Below, one piece after another: positions 47,036 through 58,779 of a stretch of 64,000 nt of DNA. The translations under genes and the position numbers were made by a program. The notes below the pieces were generated by a model, which saw only the letters and a program-made list of their open reading frames with translations, ran no database searches and was not told the origin of the DNA. Source of the stretch: Limnoperna fortunei (taxonomy: Eukaryota; Mollusca; Bivalvia; Mytilida; Modiolidae); NCBI GenBank assembly GCA_944474755.1, contig OX104115.1, positions 49,345,648-49,409,647 on the forward strand, in the 5' to 3' direction. Positions within the stretch are counted from its first letter, which is position 1. The number at the start of each line of letters is the position of its first letter.

Positions 47036-48540
47036 TCATTTCTCCAGAAGGGCACCTGTACTATCACTGTACTGTCACTTAAGGTACCGTAATAGTTTAT
47101 GCAAGTTTTTCCCATCTTAAAAGTTGTCCTGTTTACAAGTAAATTTTCGAAAAAAATTTTGGGACCAGTTTCTCTGGTTTTTTCACTGAAAATATGAGTA
47201 TGTCACAGTATGGTATTTATGGTATTGCCATTTTAACATTTTACAATTTTGTATATTGTTGGAAGTTTGTTTTTCCAGTTGACGTTCCTTAAGCAAAGTG
47301 TCCGAGGGCAGGTACGGCGGTGTCGTATATATAATTATATATTATATGTCCCCAAATTTGCATATCCGACCGGATACGTTGTTTTGGGTCCGTTTTCTAA
47401 GGTCCGCCCGTATAAGAATGGGTTCGCCCAATTTACATATCCGGGTCGCTTTTGTCTGCTTTATTTTGAAATTTATCATATGAAGATACAAAAAAACAAT
47501 GAAATATGAACAATGTAATATCTGCACAATAAATTAAATTTTGAAATAAATGATATATAAGTTCAAATAGTGACTATAGTGATTGAGTTCTTGAATCTCT
47601 CTTAAGACATCCTAAATCCCGTAGCCTCAAATGAAAACGAAAGAACAAATATATTGATAAAACCTAAAAATAAATTGTTATGCTAAAACCGTGGTTTATT
47701 ATATATTTTACATATGTGGGGCGAGTCGTTATTATTGGGGCGACTCGAGAGTGTTGATTCATAGGTTCCTGGTAATTGTTAAACGGTAAATCGGTAGTGT
47801 TTATATTAAAAGAAAAATAGTATACACGTACGGGAGTTTACAATGGAATTATTAATATTTCTTTACACCCCTGACTTATAATTATAAACAAACATCAATC
47901 GAAAACTGACCCAAAAAACAGTACGGGTCAGGACGGACCGTAACTCTACTTTAACTCTAACAACGGTTACATGCCAGTTGTATCACGTACGTTGCTGTTA
48001 ATAGTAATAAAAAGTATCAGCTTTCCTAAAAAGCTAGCCGTCTCTAAGCTTTATTTTTCGTGGACAAAAATACGTACTGTTATTAAATGTTGTTATGTAT
48101 TGTTATTAGTAACATCACTTCATTATAAGTACACAATGTTTAGATAGCCAAATCAGGCAACTGCAAAATATAGGTCAGAGGCAGCAATTGAAGCATGCAC
48201 TATGCTAAGCACCTCTACATGCATCATTCTACGCGGTAAGATAGTTGGTGGGAACCTTGTCAGTAAGCAGGAAAAGATTTTAAATTTTTTTCCTAACCGG
48301 AGTCATTTGTTTTTACGTGTTTCTCAGTTTAAGTTTTATGATACACATTAAATGATAAACGTCCACTTTCCTTTTAAAACAGGTTAATTCCCATTATCTT
48401 GCATATTTTTTCTTCTTTTTTTTATCGTAACCGATTCGTGATTGCTCAGCTTTCCTCGAGTTGCTACCGCACCGAAATTATGCGGAGTTTTCATCCCTAA
48501 CTCATCTATATTATTTGTTGAGTATTTGAAGTTTGGTTTG
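47036..48540. other. Intergenic, no gene; scattered word fragments
   Basis: AT-rich. GGGGCGAGTCGTTATTATTG + GGGCGACTCG near 47717 resembles a scrap of the foldback words. 47340-47450 carries two related words (CCCAAATTTGCATATCCG and CCCAATTTACATATCCGGG). No exon is recognised. Confidence 0.5.
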
Positions 48541-49359
48541 GACTACCACGAATGATATATGGGCTTGAGATAATGAAATGTTGACAATATGAAATAGAAC
48601 AACTAGAAAAGATGCAGAGGAAAATCTTGAGGCAAATACAGGTCCTTCTAAACCAAACTTCAAAAACTGCAGTTTACCTATTCGTTGGTGCAATTCCAAT
48701 ACAGATGCATATAGATCGTAATATACTGTCACTCCTTATGAATATAATCAGATGCCCATCATCAGCAGAGTATAATATCTTAATTAGACAACAGTGCTTC
48801 AATAGAAATAGCAACTAACTTTTCACAGAAAGGGCTGAACTAGTTTTAAAGAAATATATGGAATGGAGACAATACATGAACTAATGAAAAACCCTAGATC
48901 AAAAAAGGCGTGGAAGAAAGAAGTAAGGAAGGCACAAGAATTATACTGGTCTCGACAATGTGAGGAAGATATAGTCAAACCTTCAATACCTCCAATTACA
49001 GAAAAACCCGATGTCACAACCACATAATATTTGCGAAGGCGCAGAAAATGTACCTAGCAAAATAAGAGCGGCAGAAGATCAAGCTTGTAACTCAAACATA
49101 CCTGTTTAATACAACAAGAAAAAAGTATGGAGATAGTAATATCAAAACTATATGCTGCCTATATACGCGGAGATGAGCCAGATGATCTACAACATTTTAT
49201 TCTTAAGTGTCAAAAGCTGGAAAACGTTCGAACAAGGCATCTCCGGAATATCAAACGCTACCTAGATAACCTCAGAAACGATGTTTACCAAGAGTTTGTC
49301 ACCGAAAACAACCTACTTCAACTCATACTGGAATGTACAAACCAACAGCTGCCGTAAGC
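48541..49359 (+). pseudogene. LINE C-terminal remnant
   Basis: Reads EIEQLEKMQRKILRQIQ, SKTAVYLFVGAIPIQMHIDR, SLLMNIIRCPSSAEYNILI, then after frameshifts EDIVKPSIPPI and finally QHFILKCQKLENVRTRHLRN (in 49190-49250), where the usual pattern is CPxC...EDxxHFxLxCxxLExxR. This is the region after the reverse transcriptase in several animal LINEs. The reverse transcriptase itself is absent here. Frameshifted and inactive. Confidence 0.7.
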
Positions 49360-50590
49360 TGAAAAAACAAGGTGTTTTTTAATAGAAAAATGCAATAGTG
49401 ATGATACCCTTCTATGAATTTTATTATGACTCCACGCTTGATCAAGTGCATTTTATCGTTTTAACTCAAGCATCGTGTTTTAGCAGCTAGTATTAGAAAC
49501 TGCTATACACGCCCTTTTTATATCAGAAAGTAACATTTTAGATTAACAATATATGAAAATTTTGGTGCATTTATGACTAGTGCCTGATATTTCACGTAGT
49601 GCTGTTTCTTGCCTTTTAGTGCCTTTAGTGCTTTTACGATAAAGTAGTGATTTTAGACTGAGTTTAATTACTCTGCATTTAATAATTTATATGTGGATGC
49701 CTAACTGTATATATCCCAAATATACACTGTAAATAAATGTTCACCTGACTCCGTCAACTATTCGTATTCTAACTGTGAATATATGCTCCATATACATGCA
49801 ATGATGTGCACCACATATATCAATCCAGAGCATTAGTGCGCCGACTAACGGCGGTAGTTACCTGAACAAGACAAGACAGTTGGCCAATCGGCAGATGTCT
49901 CCCGATTTAGCCTATTATGATTGCTACCGCCCCGTAATCATGCAGGGTTTTCATCCCTAACATAGATCTGCTTATTTGTTTTTCCAATTGAGATATGACT
50001 GGTTTCCGCAGTTTAGCTTTAGATTATATATCCCGTCTCGTATATGCGAGTCGGGAATCAACATTCATTAAAGGCTTATATATAGCAAGACTATAAGAGT
50101 TCGTTAGGCTTGGAGCATTAAATTTTCTATCTGTCTTTCCCACCGATGTAATTTGTTTTATCAGTTGGTTTTAAAAATGAAAGGTTTTAACACATTTAAG
50201 AAGGTTGCGTAATTTATACAAAATGACTTACATAATACGAAAACTTGGTTTTCGGACTGTTATTTTTCGACATGCTAACGATGGTCACACGGTGGACAAA
50301 GAAAATGTGAGGATGCGAAAGTATATGTCTACCTTCATTATTAATTTTATCAGTCAAATATTATTTTTATGAAAGCGCAAAATATTCCATACTAAACTCG
50401 CAAGCTTCGAGTGTGATCGACGTAAATCGTGGGTTTTACAGCTGCAAGTTAAATTTTACTTGTGTCTGTAAAAGTAATTAATGCTCATTATTTAACATCT
50501 TGAACCCTCAAAATACATTCTCTGTTATAATGAAATACAACAAAAAATTATTGAACTACTAAATGTGTCTTAAATCACAGTGAACAATTC
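49360..50590. other. Probable LINE 3' region and spacer
   Basis: No gene. The 40-bp sequence TTGCTACCGCCCCGTAATCA + TGCAGGGTTTTCATCCCTAA at 49920-49960 repeats 48461-48501 in direct orientation (GCACCGAAATTATGCGGAGT variant), bracketing the LINE remnant. The rest is AT-rich. Confidence 0.5.
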
Positions 50591-50599
50591 CGCGATATA

Positions 50600-51805
50600 T
50601 ACTATTTGATGCTCGCATTAAACCAATCTTACTTTATTGTAGTGATGTATGGTCATTAAATATTGTCAACAATAAACATGAACTAGAATCTAAATATCTA
50701 TCAATAGTTAAAACTCAAATTAAATTTGTGAAATCACTTCTAGGAGTAAATAGAGCTGCATTGAATTTGACTGTACTTGCAGAACTTGGAATGTACCCAA
50801 TATCTATTTTAGGCTTGAAATCAGTTGCTGAATATTGGTTACATATCATTAAATCAGAAAATTTACTAGTACATGATGCCTACAAATATAATCTTAATCT
50901 TCAAGATAGCTTTGCCTCAACAGTTAAGATATTATTAAAAAAAAAATAATTTTGATCATGTTTGGGATAACTAAGGTTCTTTTTCACAACGTAAATTGCT
51001 CTCAGCTTTTACAAACAAGTTAAAAGAAAATTATTTAAAATATTGGAAGAACACTATTTTTGATGATAGTCATTCTGTAAATGGTCATAAACTTAGAGCA
51101 TTTAGAAAAATAAAAGAGAACTATGAAATTGATACATAGTTGAAATTAGATATAGACAGAGATATAGTTAACACATTTACAAAAATTAAAATAAGCAATA
51201 GTAAACTTACAATAGAACCCCACTAGCAAATAGAGAATGTCCATTGTGTAAATTAGGAGTAGAAGATGAGTTTCATTTTATAATTAGTTGTACTTCACTA
51301 AATAACATTAGAGGAAAACTTTTGACAGATATATGTGATATTTTCCCCTCCTTTGTTAATTTTGATCAGATGTTAAATTCTTTAAACTTTTTATTCAATT
51401 GTAAAGACTATGATATTGTAAAAGTTATTTTCATATGTTTAATCAAATGTACAAAAGGAGATTTGAGTTATTTAATAATTGTGTTTAAGTGTATTGTAGT
51501 TGTCTAACTCATATTATTATTTATTTATATTAATGTAAAGTATTCATGCATTTATTCTGCGCCACCTCCTCCAATATATAATCCAATATATAATATATAT
51601 ACTTAATATAAATAGGCAAGCTAAGTCCTACCTGGTAAATTATATCTTTTTGTTATGATAATGAGGCATGTGTATAAATCACTAGTAGACCTATTCTTTT
51701 ATATATGTTTGTATGTGTATATAGTTGTAATCATATTGGTAGCAATCCTGTATTTGGATTTTAGACCGAATATAATTATGTTCTGTTGTTCTGTTCTGTT
51801 CTACG
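50600..51805 (+). pseudogene. LINE C-terminal remnant with 3' tail
   Basis: ARIKPILLYCSDVWSLNIV (from 50615), VKSLLGVNRAALNLTVLAEL + GMYPISILGLKSVAEYWLHI (50731-50850), then LKENYLKYWKNTIFDDS, LRAFRKIKENYEID, and ECPLCKLGVEDEFHFIISCT + SLNNIRGKLL (51234-51325). These match the post-reverse-transcriptase domains of a LINE: the pxLLYgxxvW block, the AELGxxPl block and a CPxC...DExHFxxxC zinc-knuckle-like end. Stops at 50947, 51137 and near 51224 break it. It ends in a TTCTGTTCTGTTCT run at about 51785-51803, a typical LINE 3' repeat. Confidence 0.82.
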
Positions 51806-51806
51806 A

Positions 51807-53025
51807 TATATAATCAGGACCCTGACAACTACAGAGCTATTACACTCATTAGTTGTCTCAGTAAACTTTTTACCTCTAGTCTTAATGTAAGATTGACTGA
51901 TTTTTCTAATGAGTTAAGTTTAATTTCAAAAAATCAAGCTGGATTCAGGAAGGGTCATTCAACAGCAGACAATATTTTTGTTTTACATGCTTTAGTATCC
52001 TTATACTTATCATTTGGAAAAAGGCTTTTCTGTTCATTTATTGATTTTAGAAAGGCGTTTGATACTGTATGGTGATCTAGACTGTGGACAAAGTTACAAC
52101 GTAGTAACATAAGAGGAAAATGCTTTAATGTTATTTATAATATGTATAATAATATTAAATCGTGTGTTCAATATAGAAATGAGAGATCCGACTTTTTCTC
52201 CTGTCTGGTAGGAGTTCGTCAGGGAGAGAATTTGTCGCCATTTCACTTTTCTATTTTCTTGAACGACCTAGAAGAATACCTCAAAAATGCAGATGGTCAT
52301 CCTCTTGACTTTCTATCTACAAAATGCCAGGATACCCTTCGAATATACCTAGAGATCTTTGCAATTTTGTACGCGGATGATACTGTTTTAATTGCAGAAT
52401 CGATTGACGATATGCAGAGATATATTTGCAGAGTATTGCAACATATGAAAACTGTCGGTTAACACAAGCAAAACAAAAGTCATGATATTTTGCAAGCGAA
52501 AACCTCAATTCAAACTAAACGATGCATCACTTGAAATTGTCGACTGTTATAACTACTTGGGATTAATGTTAAAATATAATGGGTCTTTTATAGAAGCAAA
52601 GAAAAAACTTGTAGAACAAGCAGAGAAAGCAATGTTCGGTATCTATTCAAGAATTAGAAATATGAATATTCCTATGGATATTCAACTGAAACTTTTTGAC
52701 TTGATGATTGCTCCAATTTTATTGTATGGTTCTGAAATTTGGGGGTTTGAAAATACTAATATTATTGAAAAAGTTCATTTAAAATTTTGCAAGAGAATCC
52801 TCAATATTAAAAGAAGTACTCCTAATTTCATGGTTTGTGGTGAATTAGGAAGATTCCCACTAGAAATAGATATAAAACTAAGAATGTTATTTGTCTATTC
52901 TCGAATTATGAAAAATGAAAATAAACTGAGTAGTATTATGTTCAAACTTATGTATGGATTACATAGAAGTGGGGTCATTTTAAGTGGATTGAGTATGTAA
53001 AATCTATTTTTGATTCATGCGGGTG
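51807..53025 (+). pseudogene. LINE reverse transcriptase, 5'-truncated and frameshifted
   Basis: Contains DPDNYRAITLISCLSKLFTS, KNQAGFRKGHSTADNIFVLH, LFCSFIDFRKAFDTVW (palm motif A with the catalytic D), GVRQGENLSPFHFSIFLNDL (fingers/palm), ILYADDTVLIAES (motif C, YADD intact), then after a frameshift near 52460 NYLGLMLKYNGSFIEAKKKL, IAPILLYGSEIWGF and CKRILNIKRSTPNF + MVCGELGRFPLEI. A TGA at 52073 falls right after DTVW. Sequence continues in another frame to WIEYVKSIFDSCG at about 53022, where foldback words begin. The endonuclease domain is missing. YADD and GVRQGE are normal for Jockey/CR1/RTE-type LINEs; the clade is not resolved. Confidence 0.9.
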
Positions 53026-53250
53026 ATACGATGCTTTATGTCCGACATTTTCTTTTTGTCCGATGTCGCTTTTTGTCCGATAATTTTGCTTTTCGTCCGA
53101 ACTTGTGCTTTTTGTCCGTCAACCTTTTATCCGATTAGCTTTTTGTCCCATATTTTTGCTTTTTGTCCGATTTTTTGCCTTTTGTCCGAAATTTTGTATC
53201 CGATTAGCTTTTTGTCCGACTTCTTTGCTTTTTGTCCGATACAAGTACTA
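53026..53250. mobile_element. Probable left arm of foldback D (word CTTTTTGTCCGA)
   Basis: Starts GGTGATACGATGCTTTATGT at the point where LINE homology stops. Eleven or more words of the form GCTTTTTGTCCGA follow at spacings of 14-28 bp, some shortened to TATCCGATTAG. The GGT tip and word-array organisation match elements A-C. No inverse arm is found downstream, so it is truncated or rearranged. Confidence 0.65.
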
Positions 53251-54488
53251 TCATTCGTCAGATTTTCTTACACCGAATTTATTTTTATGTGAAAGAAAGA
53301 AAAAATACCTAGCATCACGGGGCCTGTGGTCCACAGGAATGGGCCAAGTCTGTCGAAATTTTGTATGTGTGTGACCCCCAATTTTTTAGGCATTTTTTCA
53401 ATATTCATTTATGAAATTTTAATCCTGAACATTTTTTTAAAAATCTGATGGAATTTGCTTATATCCCAGAACCACCTTAAATGCGCTGTGAAACAAAACA
53501 ACAAAATACGTGTAAATTCCTAATTCAAATGAGTAGTTCCGGTATGGGCATATTTTAGCCTAAAAATATTTCGATTTTTTAAAAATAAGACTGAGTTGAA
53601 GATTATGTATTTTAACATGAAACCAAAATGGTTGCATTGAAGCCCGTTTTAACATGTCTGCATATAATCCACAAATTACACCATCTAAATATGCAAAATT
53701 CAAAAATTCAACAAGCGTGTTGCCACTGCTAAATCAGCCCCAGATATGTGAATATTAGGCGTTTTTCATTAATTTTGACTTATTAATTCAAGTTTGAGTA
53801 TTCATTTTGGAATAAATCACAAAACTTGATCGTTCATGGATGTATGAACGAATATCTCGGACCTTACAAAGTGAATGAAATACCGAAGTCTGAAATATCT
53901 TATTAAATATCAGTAAAAACGTAATTTTAAAAAAGAAAACCCAGAGATTATACGTAATTATTAGATTCCAGGCATTTCATGTATTGACCACAGATTACGT
54001 TTTTTTCTTTAAAAATGGGTCTACGCTTTCCTGTCGCATAATTATGCCATAAATAAAAAAAATCCAATGACAAATTAGATGAAAAATAGCATACAGTCGT
54101 CAAGTTTTCGTCATTATTTTTTTTCAATACCATTTCTATCACTAAGTTGATCGCAAATTCACTTAAGAGGTTTGAGTTTAAACAAAACTTTCGGGTTTCT
54201 CTTCCTGTATCCATTCAAACCCATGATACTCTAATATCATGTACCCCCTATTTTCTTTTCAAAATTTCGTAAAACATGTCAAAAGAAGACCATATACAAA
54301 TTTTAGTCGAGGTTTAATTATTATTGCTGTGTTTTTGGAAAGGAAAATGAAAGTAATGATAAACCTATGAAAAAAGGCAGAGAAACTTCATTTCCTGCCA
54401 AAACTTCAACTGCTTACTCATGTACATATGGATATTTTTTTCGCTTTATGTACTTATTTTAGTACGGAAGCCGATAAAGGTCAATTGA
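53251..54488. other. Interior or flank of foldback D, no gene
   Basis: AT-rich. It has short clusters of words such as CAGGAATGGGCCAAGTCTG. Open frames on the minus strand around 53948-54214 have no recognisable features. This segment separates the two LINE portions at 51807-53025 and 54489-54989. Confidence 0.45.
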
Positions 54489-54989
54489 ACAAAAAATATA
54501 TTCACAGATATATTTTTAATAGATTTTTCTCTGTATAAAAATTTAATTAAACAAACTCTTCAAGACCAATTTATTCAAAAATGGTATAGCGACATTAACA
54601 TTTCTTCTAAAGGGGCTTTCTATGGAATTTTCAAGTGCGATTTTGGCTTTGAAAAATATTTATTTAGACTACAAGAGAAGTCTAGAATTTGGATAACAAA
54701 ATTTAGATTATGTAATGTAAAATTTCCTATAGAGACAGGTCGTTGGCATAACATTCCCAAAGAAGAAAGAGTTTACACCTTATGTAATGAAAGATTAATA
54801 GGGGACGAGTTCCATTATCTGTTTATTTGTAAAAATGATACAATCTCTCAAAATCGAGATTTATATGTACCCAAATATTACTCGTCCCGACCAACAATAC
54901 AAAAACTCAAAGGTTTGTTTTCAATTTGTAACACAAAACTATTATATAAGCTATCACTATTTATAAAACATATTTCAAATATGTTGTAA
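54489..54989 (+). pseudogene. LINE C-terminal domain, open frame of 166 codons
   Basis: No ATG, but open from 54489 to TAA at 54987-54989. It contains LIKQTLQDQFIQKWYSDINI, GAFYGIFKCDFGFEKYLFRL, SRIWITKFRLCNVKFPIETG + RWHNIPKEERVYTLCNERLI, and GDEFHYLFICKNDTISQNRD. The order KFR-N-K-PIETGRW...EER-Y-LC...GDEFHYLF-C is the C-terminal LINE pattern, so this is plausibly the continuation of the copy cut at 53025. A 3'UTR-like stretch ends in AATAAAGAAATCTGAAATCT (about 55107-55126). Confidence 0.82.
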
Positions 54990-55134
54990 TTATTTATTTA
55001 CCACATTGTTGTAGTTTTAATGTTCATGTAGTAATCATGTCTTCTTTGCAATTTGTAAAACTTGTATTTTGTGCACCTCATGTTACACATATTTTGTGTC
55101 TGAGTGAATAAAGAAATCTGAAATCTAAATCTGA

Positions 55135-55930
55135 TATATTGTTGAGCACTTGATTTAAAAACGTTACGTCATTTAATCATATTCAACCTAGAACGTTCAC
55201 AAACACTTCAAAGTTAATGTATTTTTGTTTGAATCGAAATTGGATTAACTCATTTTAATATAATCAAAGTACCCGAAGAGAATAGTTAGAACAGCGGCAT
55301 AAGTAGGAAAACGACAAGTCTCGAGCACAAGTGCAAGCAAATGAATTTTTGAGCAATGGTAGTTACGTCATTGACATGCCACCGTGGGTCCCATTTATAG
55401 AAACTCTACTGCTGTTGCCTGACGAGTTAAGACAGTGTAGTTTAAACGGAATGGTGGATGGGTTACACACGTTGGAATGTTTCATTACCATAGGGAAACA
55501 AGTGGGATTGGTTGGGTTAATTTTAACAGGGTGAGAAAATTTAGCCTCACAGGCGGACACATAGGGAGGGTAAGGCATCTCAAAAGACCCTTGTTTGTAA
55601 ACAAGTAAGAAACTATTTGTATACATCAACATATGGGACAGTCGCGACAAAGAAGACAAGAGCAAAACGAGAGTATTTTTAAACATTCCTTTGATTATAT
55701 CAAACGGACTAAAAGATTTTTAATAGTGTAGAGGCCCACTCATCCCTTCCAACACAGACACCAAACATTCGTTTCCCAGCATTCGCTTTCCCTTATTTTC
55801 TGTATACTTCAAAAACCTTTTCTCATTCTTATTCAGCAATTATGTTTCTCTTATGTATTGTTATTTATAATTTTAACTTGCATGCATGCTCAATATGTAT
55901 ACTCATTGTATTGTTAAACTATGTTATGGA
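55135..55930. other. Spacer with an unassigned open frame
   Basis: On the minus strand 55686-55363 is open for 107 codons (MFKNTLVLLLSSLSRLSHML..., later CEAKFSHPVKINPTNPTCFP and a C/N-rich tail ending GGMSMT). The first 17 residues are hydrophobic, like a signal peptide. On the plus strand 55331-55534 is also open (LPDELRQCSLNGMVDGLHTL). I recognise neither. They overlap, so at most one is real. Confidence 0.25.
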
Positions 55931-55934
55931 AAGG

Positions 55935-57782
55935 TACGGAAGCCTTGGAGGGCCATTTTGACTTTTAACTTACTACTCCTGGCTTTTTTGTTTTGAGTTT
56001 TGACTATTGACTTGTTATACAAGCCGACTGGGGACATTTTCTCTTTTAACTTTTGACTTTCAACCTTTTGACTATTGACTTTTGTCTTTGGAATTTTGAC
56101 TTCTGATTTTTTACGTAAGCCGTAAAGGGACATTTTGTCTTTCACTTGACTTTTTACTTTTCAATTTATGACTTTCAGGGTTGGAAAAATTGAAGATTGT
56201 ACAGCTGCCCTAAACCCAAACTTTTCCTTTATATAAAATGTAAATCTATGTCTCGCTGTCCGATGCGTTTTTATTGACTTCTGTAAATAAACAACTGTAC
56301 GGAAGCCTTGGAGGGCCATTTTAACTTTAAACTTTTAACTTAATACTTCTGACTTTTTTGTTTCCAGTTTTGAGTATTGACTTATTATACAAGCCGACTG
56401 GGGACATTTTCACTTTTAACTTTTGACTTTCAACCTTTTGACTATTGACTTTTGTCTTTGGAATTTTGACTTCTGACTTTTTACGTAAGCCGTAAAGGGA
56501 CATTTTTGTCTTTCAACTTCTTACACTGGACTTTTTACTTTGCAACTTATGACTTTGAAGGCTGGAAACAATGTTCAAAGACAATCTCACCTTCGTTAGA
56601 TTTACTAAAACATATTAATTTTAAAAATGTGCGTTCACTGATATAAATATCTTTAGGAAAAGTGCAAATTTCTGTATCAAAACCATATAAGACAAAATTA
56701 TTAAAAAAAATACATGAATATAACGAAAAGGAATGGATTTACTTCCCTATGCTATTGTATAACATCTAGGTGTATTAACCAATCGTAATATGAGATTTCA
56801 ATAGTCGCCATATTTCTTGTAACACACTTAATTCTGACTTTTTTTGTGTGTAACGTGCTCGGTGTTAAAAGTCAACAGATTGGATTTTTGGAGAACAGAC
56901 AGTTGTTTATTAACATAAGTCAATAAATCGCATCAGACAGCGAGACACAGATTTACAATTTATATAATGGAAATGTTTGGGTTTTTGTGCAGCTGTACGC
57001 TGTACAATCTTCAATTTTTCCAGCCTTAAAAGTCATAAATTGAAAAGTAAAAAGTCAATTGTAAGAAGTTGAAAGACAAAAATGTCCCTTAACGGCTTAC
57101 GTAAAAAGTCTGAAGTCAAATATCAAAAGACTATAAGTTAGAAGAAGTAAGTTAGAAGTTAAAAGTCAAAATGGCTCTCCAGGGCTTCCGTACAACTGTC
57201 TCTTTCTCCAGAAATCCAATCTGTTGACTTTTAACACCCAGCACGTGACACCAAAGAAAAAGTCAGAATGAAGGGTGTTACAGAAATAATACGACAATTG
57301 AAATTTCATATTGGTTTATACACCTTGATGTTATACAAAAGAAGTAAATCCATTCGTTTTCGTTATAAATGGGCATTCATGTATTTTTTAAATAATTTTG
57401 TCTTATATTGTTTTTGATACAGAAATATTCTCTTTTCCTGAAGATATTTTTGGCAGTGGACACATAATTTTATAATAAAAAGGTTTTAGTAAATCTAACT
57501 AAGGTTAGAGTGTCTTTGAACATTGTTTCACGCCTTGAAAGTCATACATTGAAAAGTAAAAAGTCAATTGTAAGAAGTTGAAAGACAAAAATGTCCCCTC
57601 GCGGCTTACGTAAAAAGTCTGAAGTCAAAAGTCAATAGTCAAAAGGTTGAAAGTCAAAAGTTAAACGTGAAAATGTCCCCAGTCGGCTTGAATAATAAGT
57701 CAATAGTCAAAACTGAAAACAAAAAAGTCAGAATTAGTAAGTTAAAAGTTAAAAGTCAAAATGGCCCTCCAAGGCTTCCGTA
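55935..57782. mobile_element. Foldback element (outer copy), word GACTTTTGACTT
   Basis: Both ends read TACGGAAGCCTTGGAGGGCC when oriented inward (55935 rightward; 57782 leftward). The arms (about 55935-56175 and 57545-57782) consist of GACTTTTGACTT, GACTATTGACTT and ACTTTTAACTT words plus the fixed phrases AAGCCGACTGGGGACATTTT and CGTAAGCCGTAAAGGGACAT. It is about 947 bp without the nested copy. No target duplication is seen at its outer edges. Confidence 0.85.
56299..57191. mobile_element. Second copy of the same foldback, inserted in inverse orientation
   Basis: 893 bp, with the same ends and arms as the outer copy. Its interior is the reverse complement of the outer copy's interior. It is flanked by ACAACTGT at 56291-56298 and 57192-57199. 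Its own interior retains the unoccupied site once (56899-56906, as ACAGTTGT). Confidence 0.88.
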
Positions 57783-58077
57783 AGTTAATGCTCCCATTTA
57801 ACACGGTTTGTGCTTAGCTGATCAGCGATTGTTTTGGTCTCTGACATGCGATATTAAAGTGACATAAACGATTACATATTAATTATTTTATTTCGGACCC
57901 CGCCTTTGCTCTCACTCTCTTACGTTTTGATGAATGTCTTCTAGTTTAAACATATTTTATTTGTCAAAATATACAAATTGGATTGGACAAGAGTAAAACA
58001 TACTTATGAAGTCCTTTCTACGGAACAATCGTTGATCAGCTAAGCACAAACCGTGTTAAATGGGAGCATTAACTTAC
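57780..58077. mobile_element. Short TIR element abutting the foldback
   Basis: Arms of 54 bp with one mismatch: GTAAGTTAATGCTCCCATTT, AACACGGTTTGTGCTTAGCT, GATCARCGATTGTT and its inverse at 58024-58077. The 190-bp centre is AT-rich without coding potential. It begins at the very base where the outer foldback ends. Confidence 0.85.
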
Positions 58078-58779
58078 GATTCAGTAACGAAAAAAAAACA
58101 ATCACGGATCACAAAATACCCTTTATCACGGAGTCAAGTGCCCTGTTGACCCGAACACTGCTAAAAGTACAACAAAATTGTATTTGCCGATTGAAAGCGG
58201 GATTTAGAATATATTTCAAAGTCTTTATGCTGAGCTTCCAAGTTATTTAAAAGTTGTTTCTTTCGTAATATCATATTAACATATAAGAAAGAAATGGAAT
58301 GCGCCATCTAGAATTAACTTTGCATAAGTTTCGAAATTCTTACATATATATTTTCTTATTATGAAAAAAACGGCCATATGTTAAATTTACAATTGATAAA
58401 AATCGCCGTCAGTAAGAGCACCCCAAAAAATGATCCAAATCAATAGTCATGAGACCCCCATGTTTTGTTAAATTGTTGTAATAGTATTCGGGGGCAACAT
58501 CTTTTCTGGTAATGTGTTTTGGGCATTTTTACACGTCTGTTAGCTGTTTTTTTTAAATAAAGCAACTGTAAACTGTTTTTCAACCATTAGCTGTTATCTG
58601 TTTTCTTAAAAATTGACATTGTTGTTAACTGTTATAACAAAAATAAAACCATGTTAGTTGTTAATAGTCAATAGTCGAACACTGTTAACCGTTTACAGAT
58701 TTTTTTCTCTGTTATCTGTTAATTCATTATATTGACCATTTTTTTAATGTCATTGAGTCTTCTTATGGAGGGGGGGGGG
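58078..58779. repeat. Spacer with a one-sided GTTAACTGTT word cluster
   Basis: 58525-58725 has about nine words of the GTTAGCTGTTTT / GTTAACTGTT / GTTATCTGTTAA type at irregular spacing, all in the same orientation, with no inverse arm nearby. A poly-G run lies at 58770-58781. 58078-58524 has no recognised feature. Confidence 0.5.

Noticed and set aside
56821..56900. Third independent foldback
   Set aside because: The inverted similarity here to 57205-57300 is explained by the inner copy being inverted relative to the outer one.
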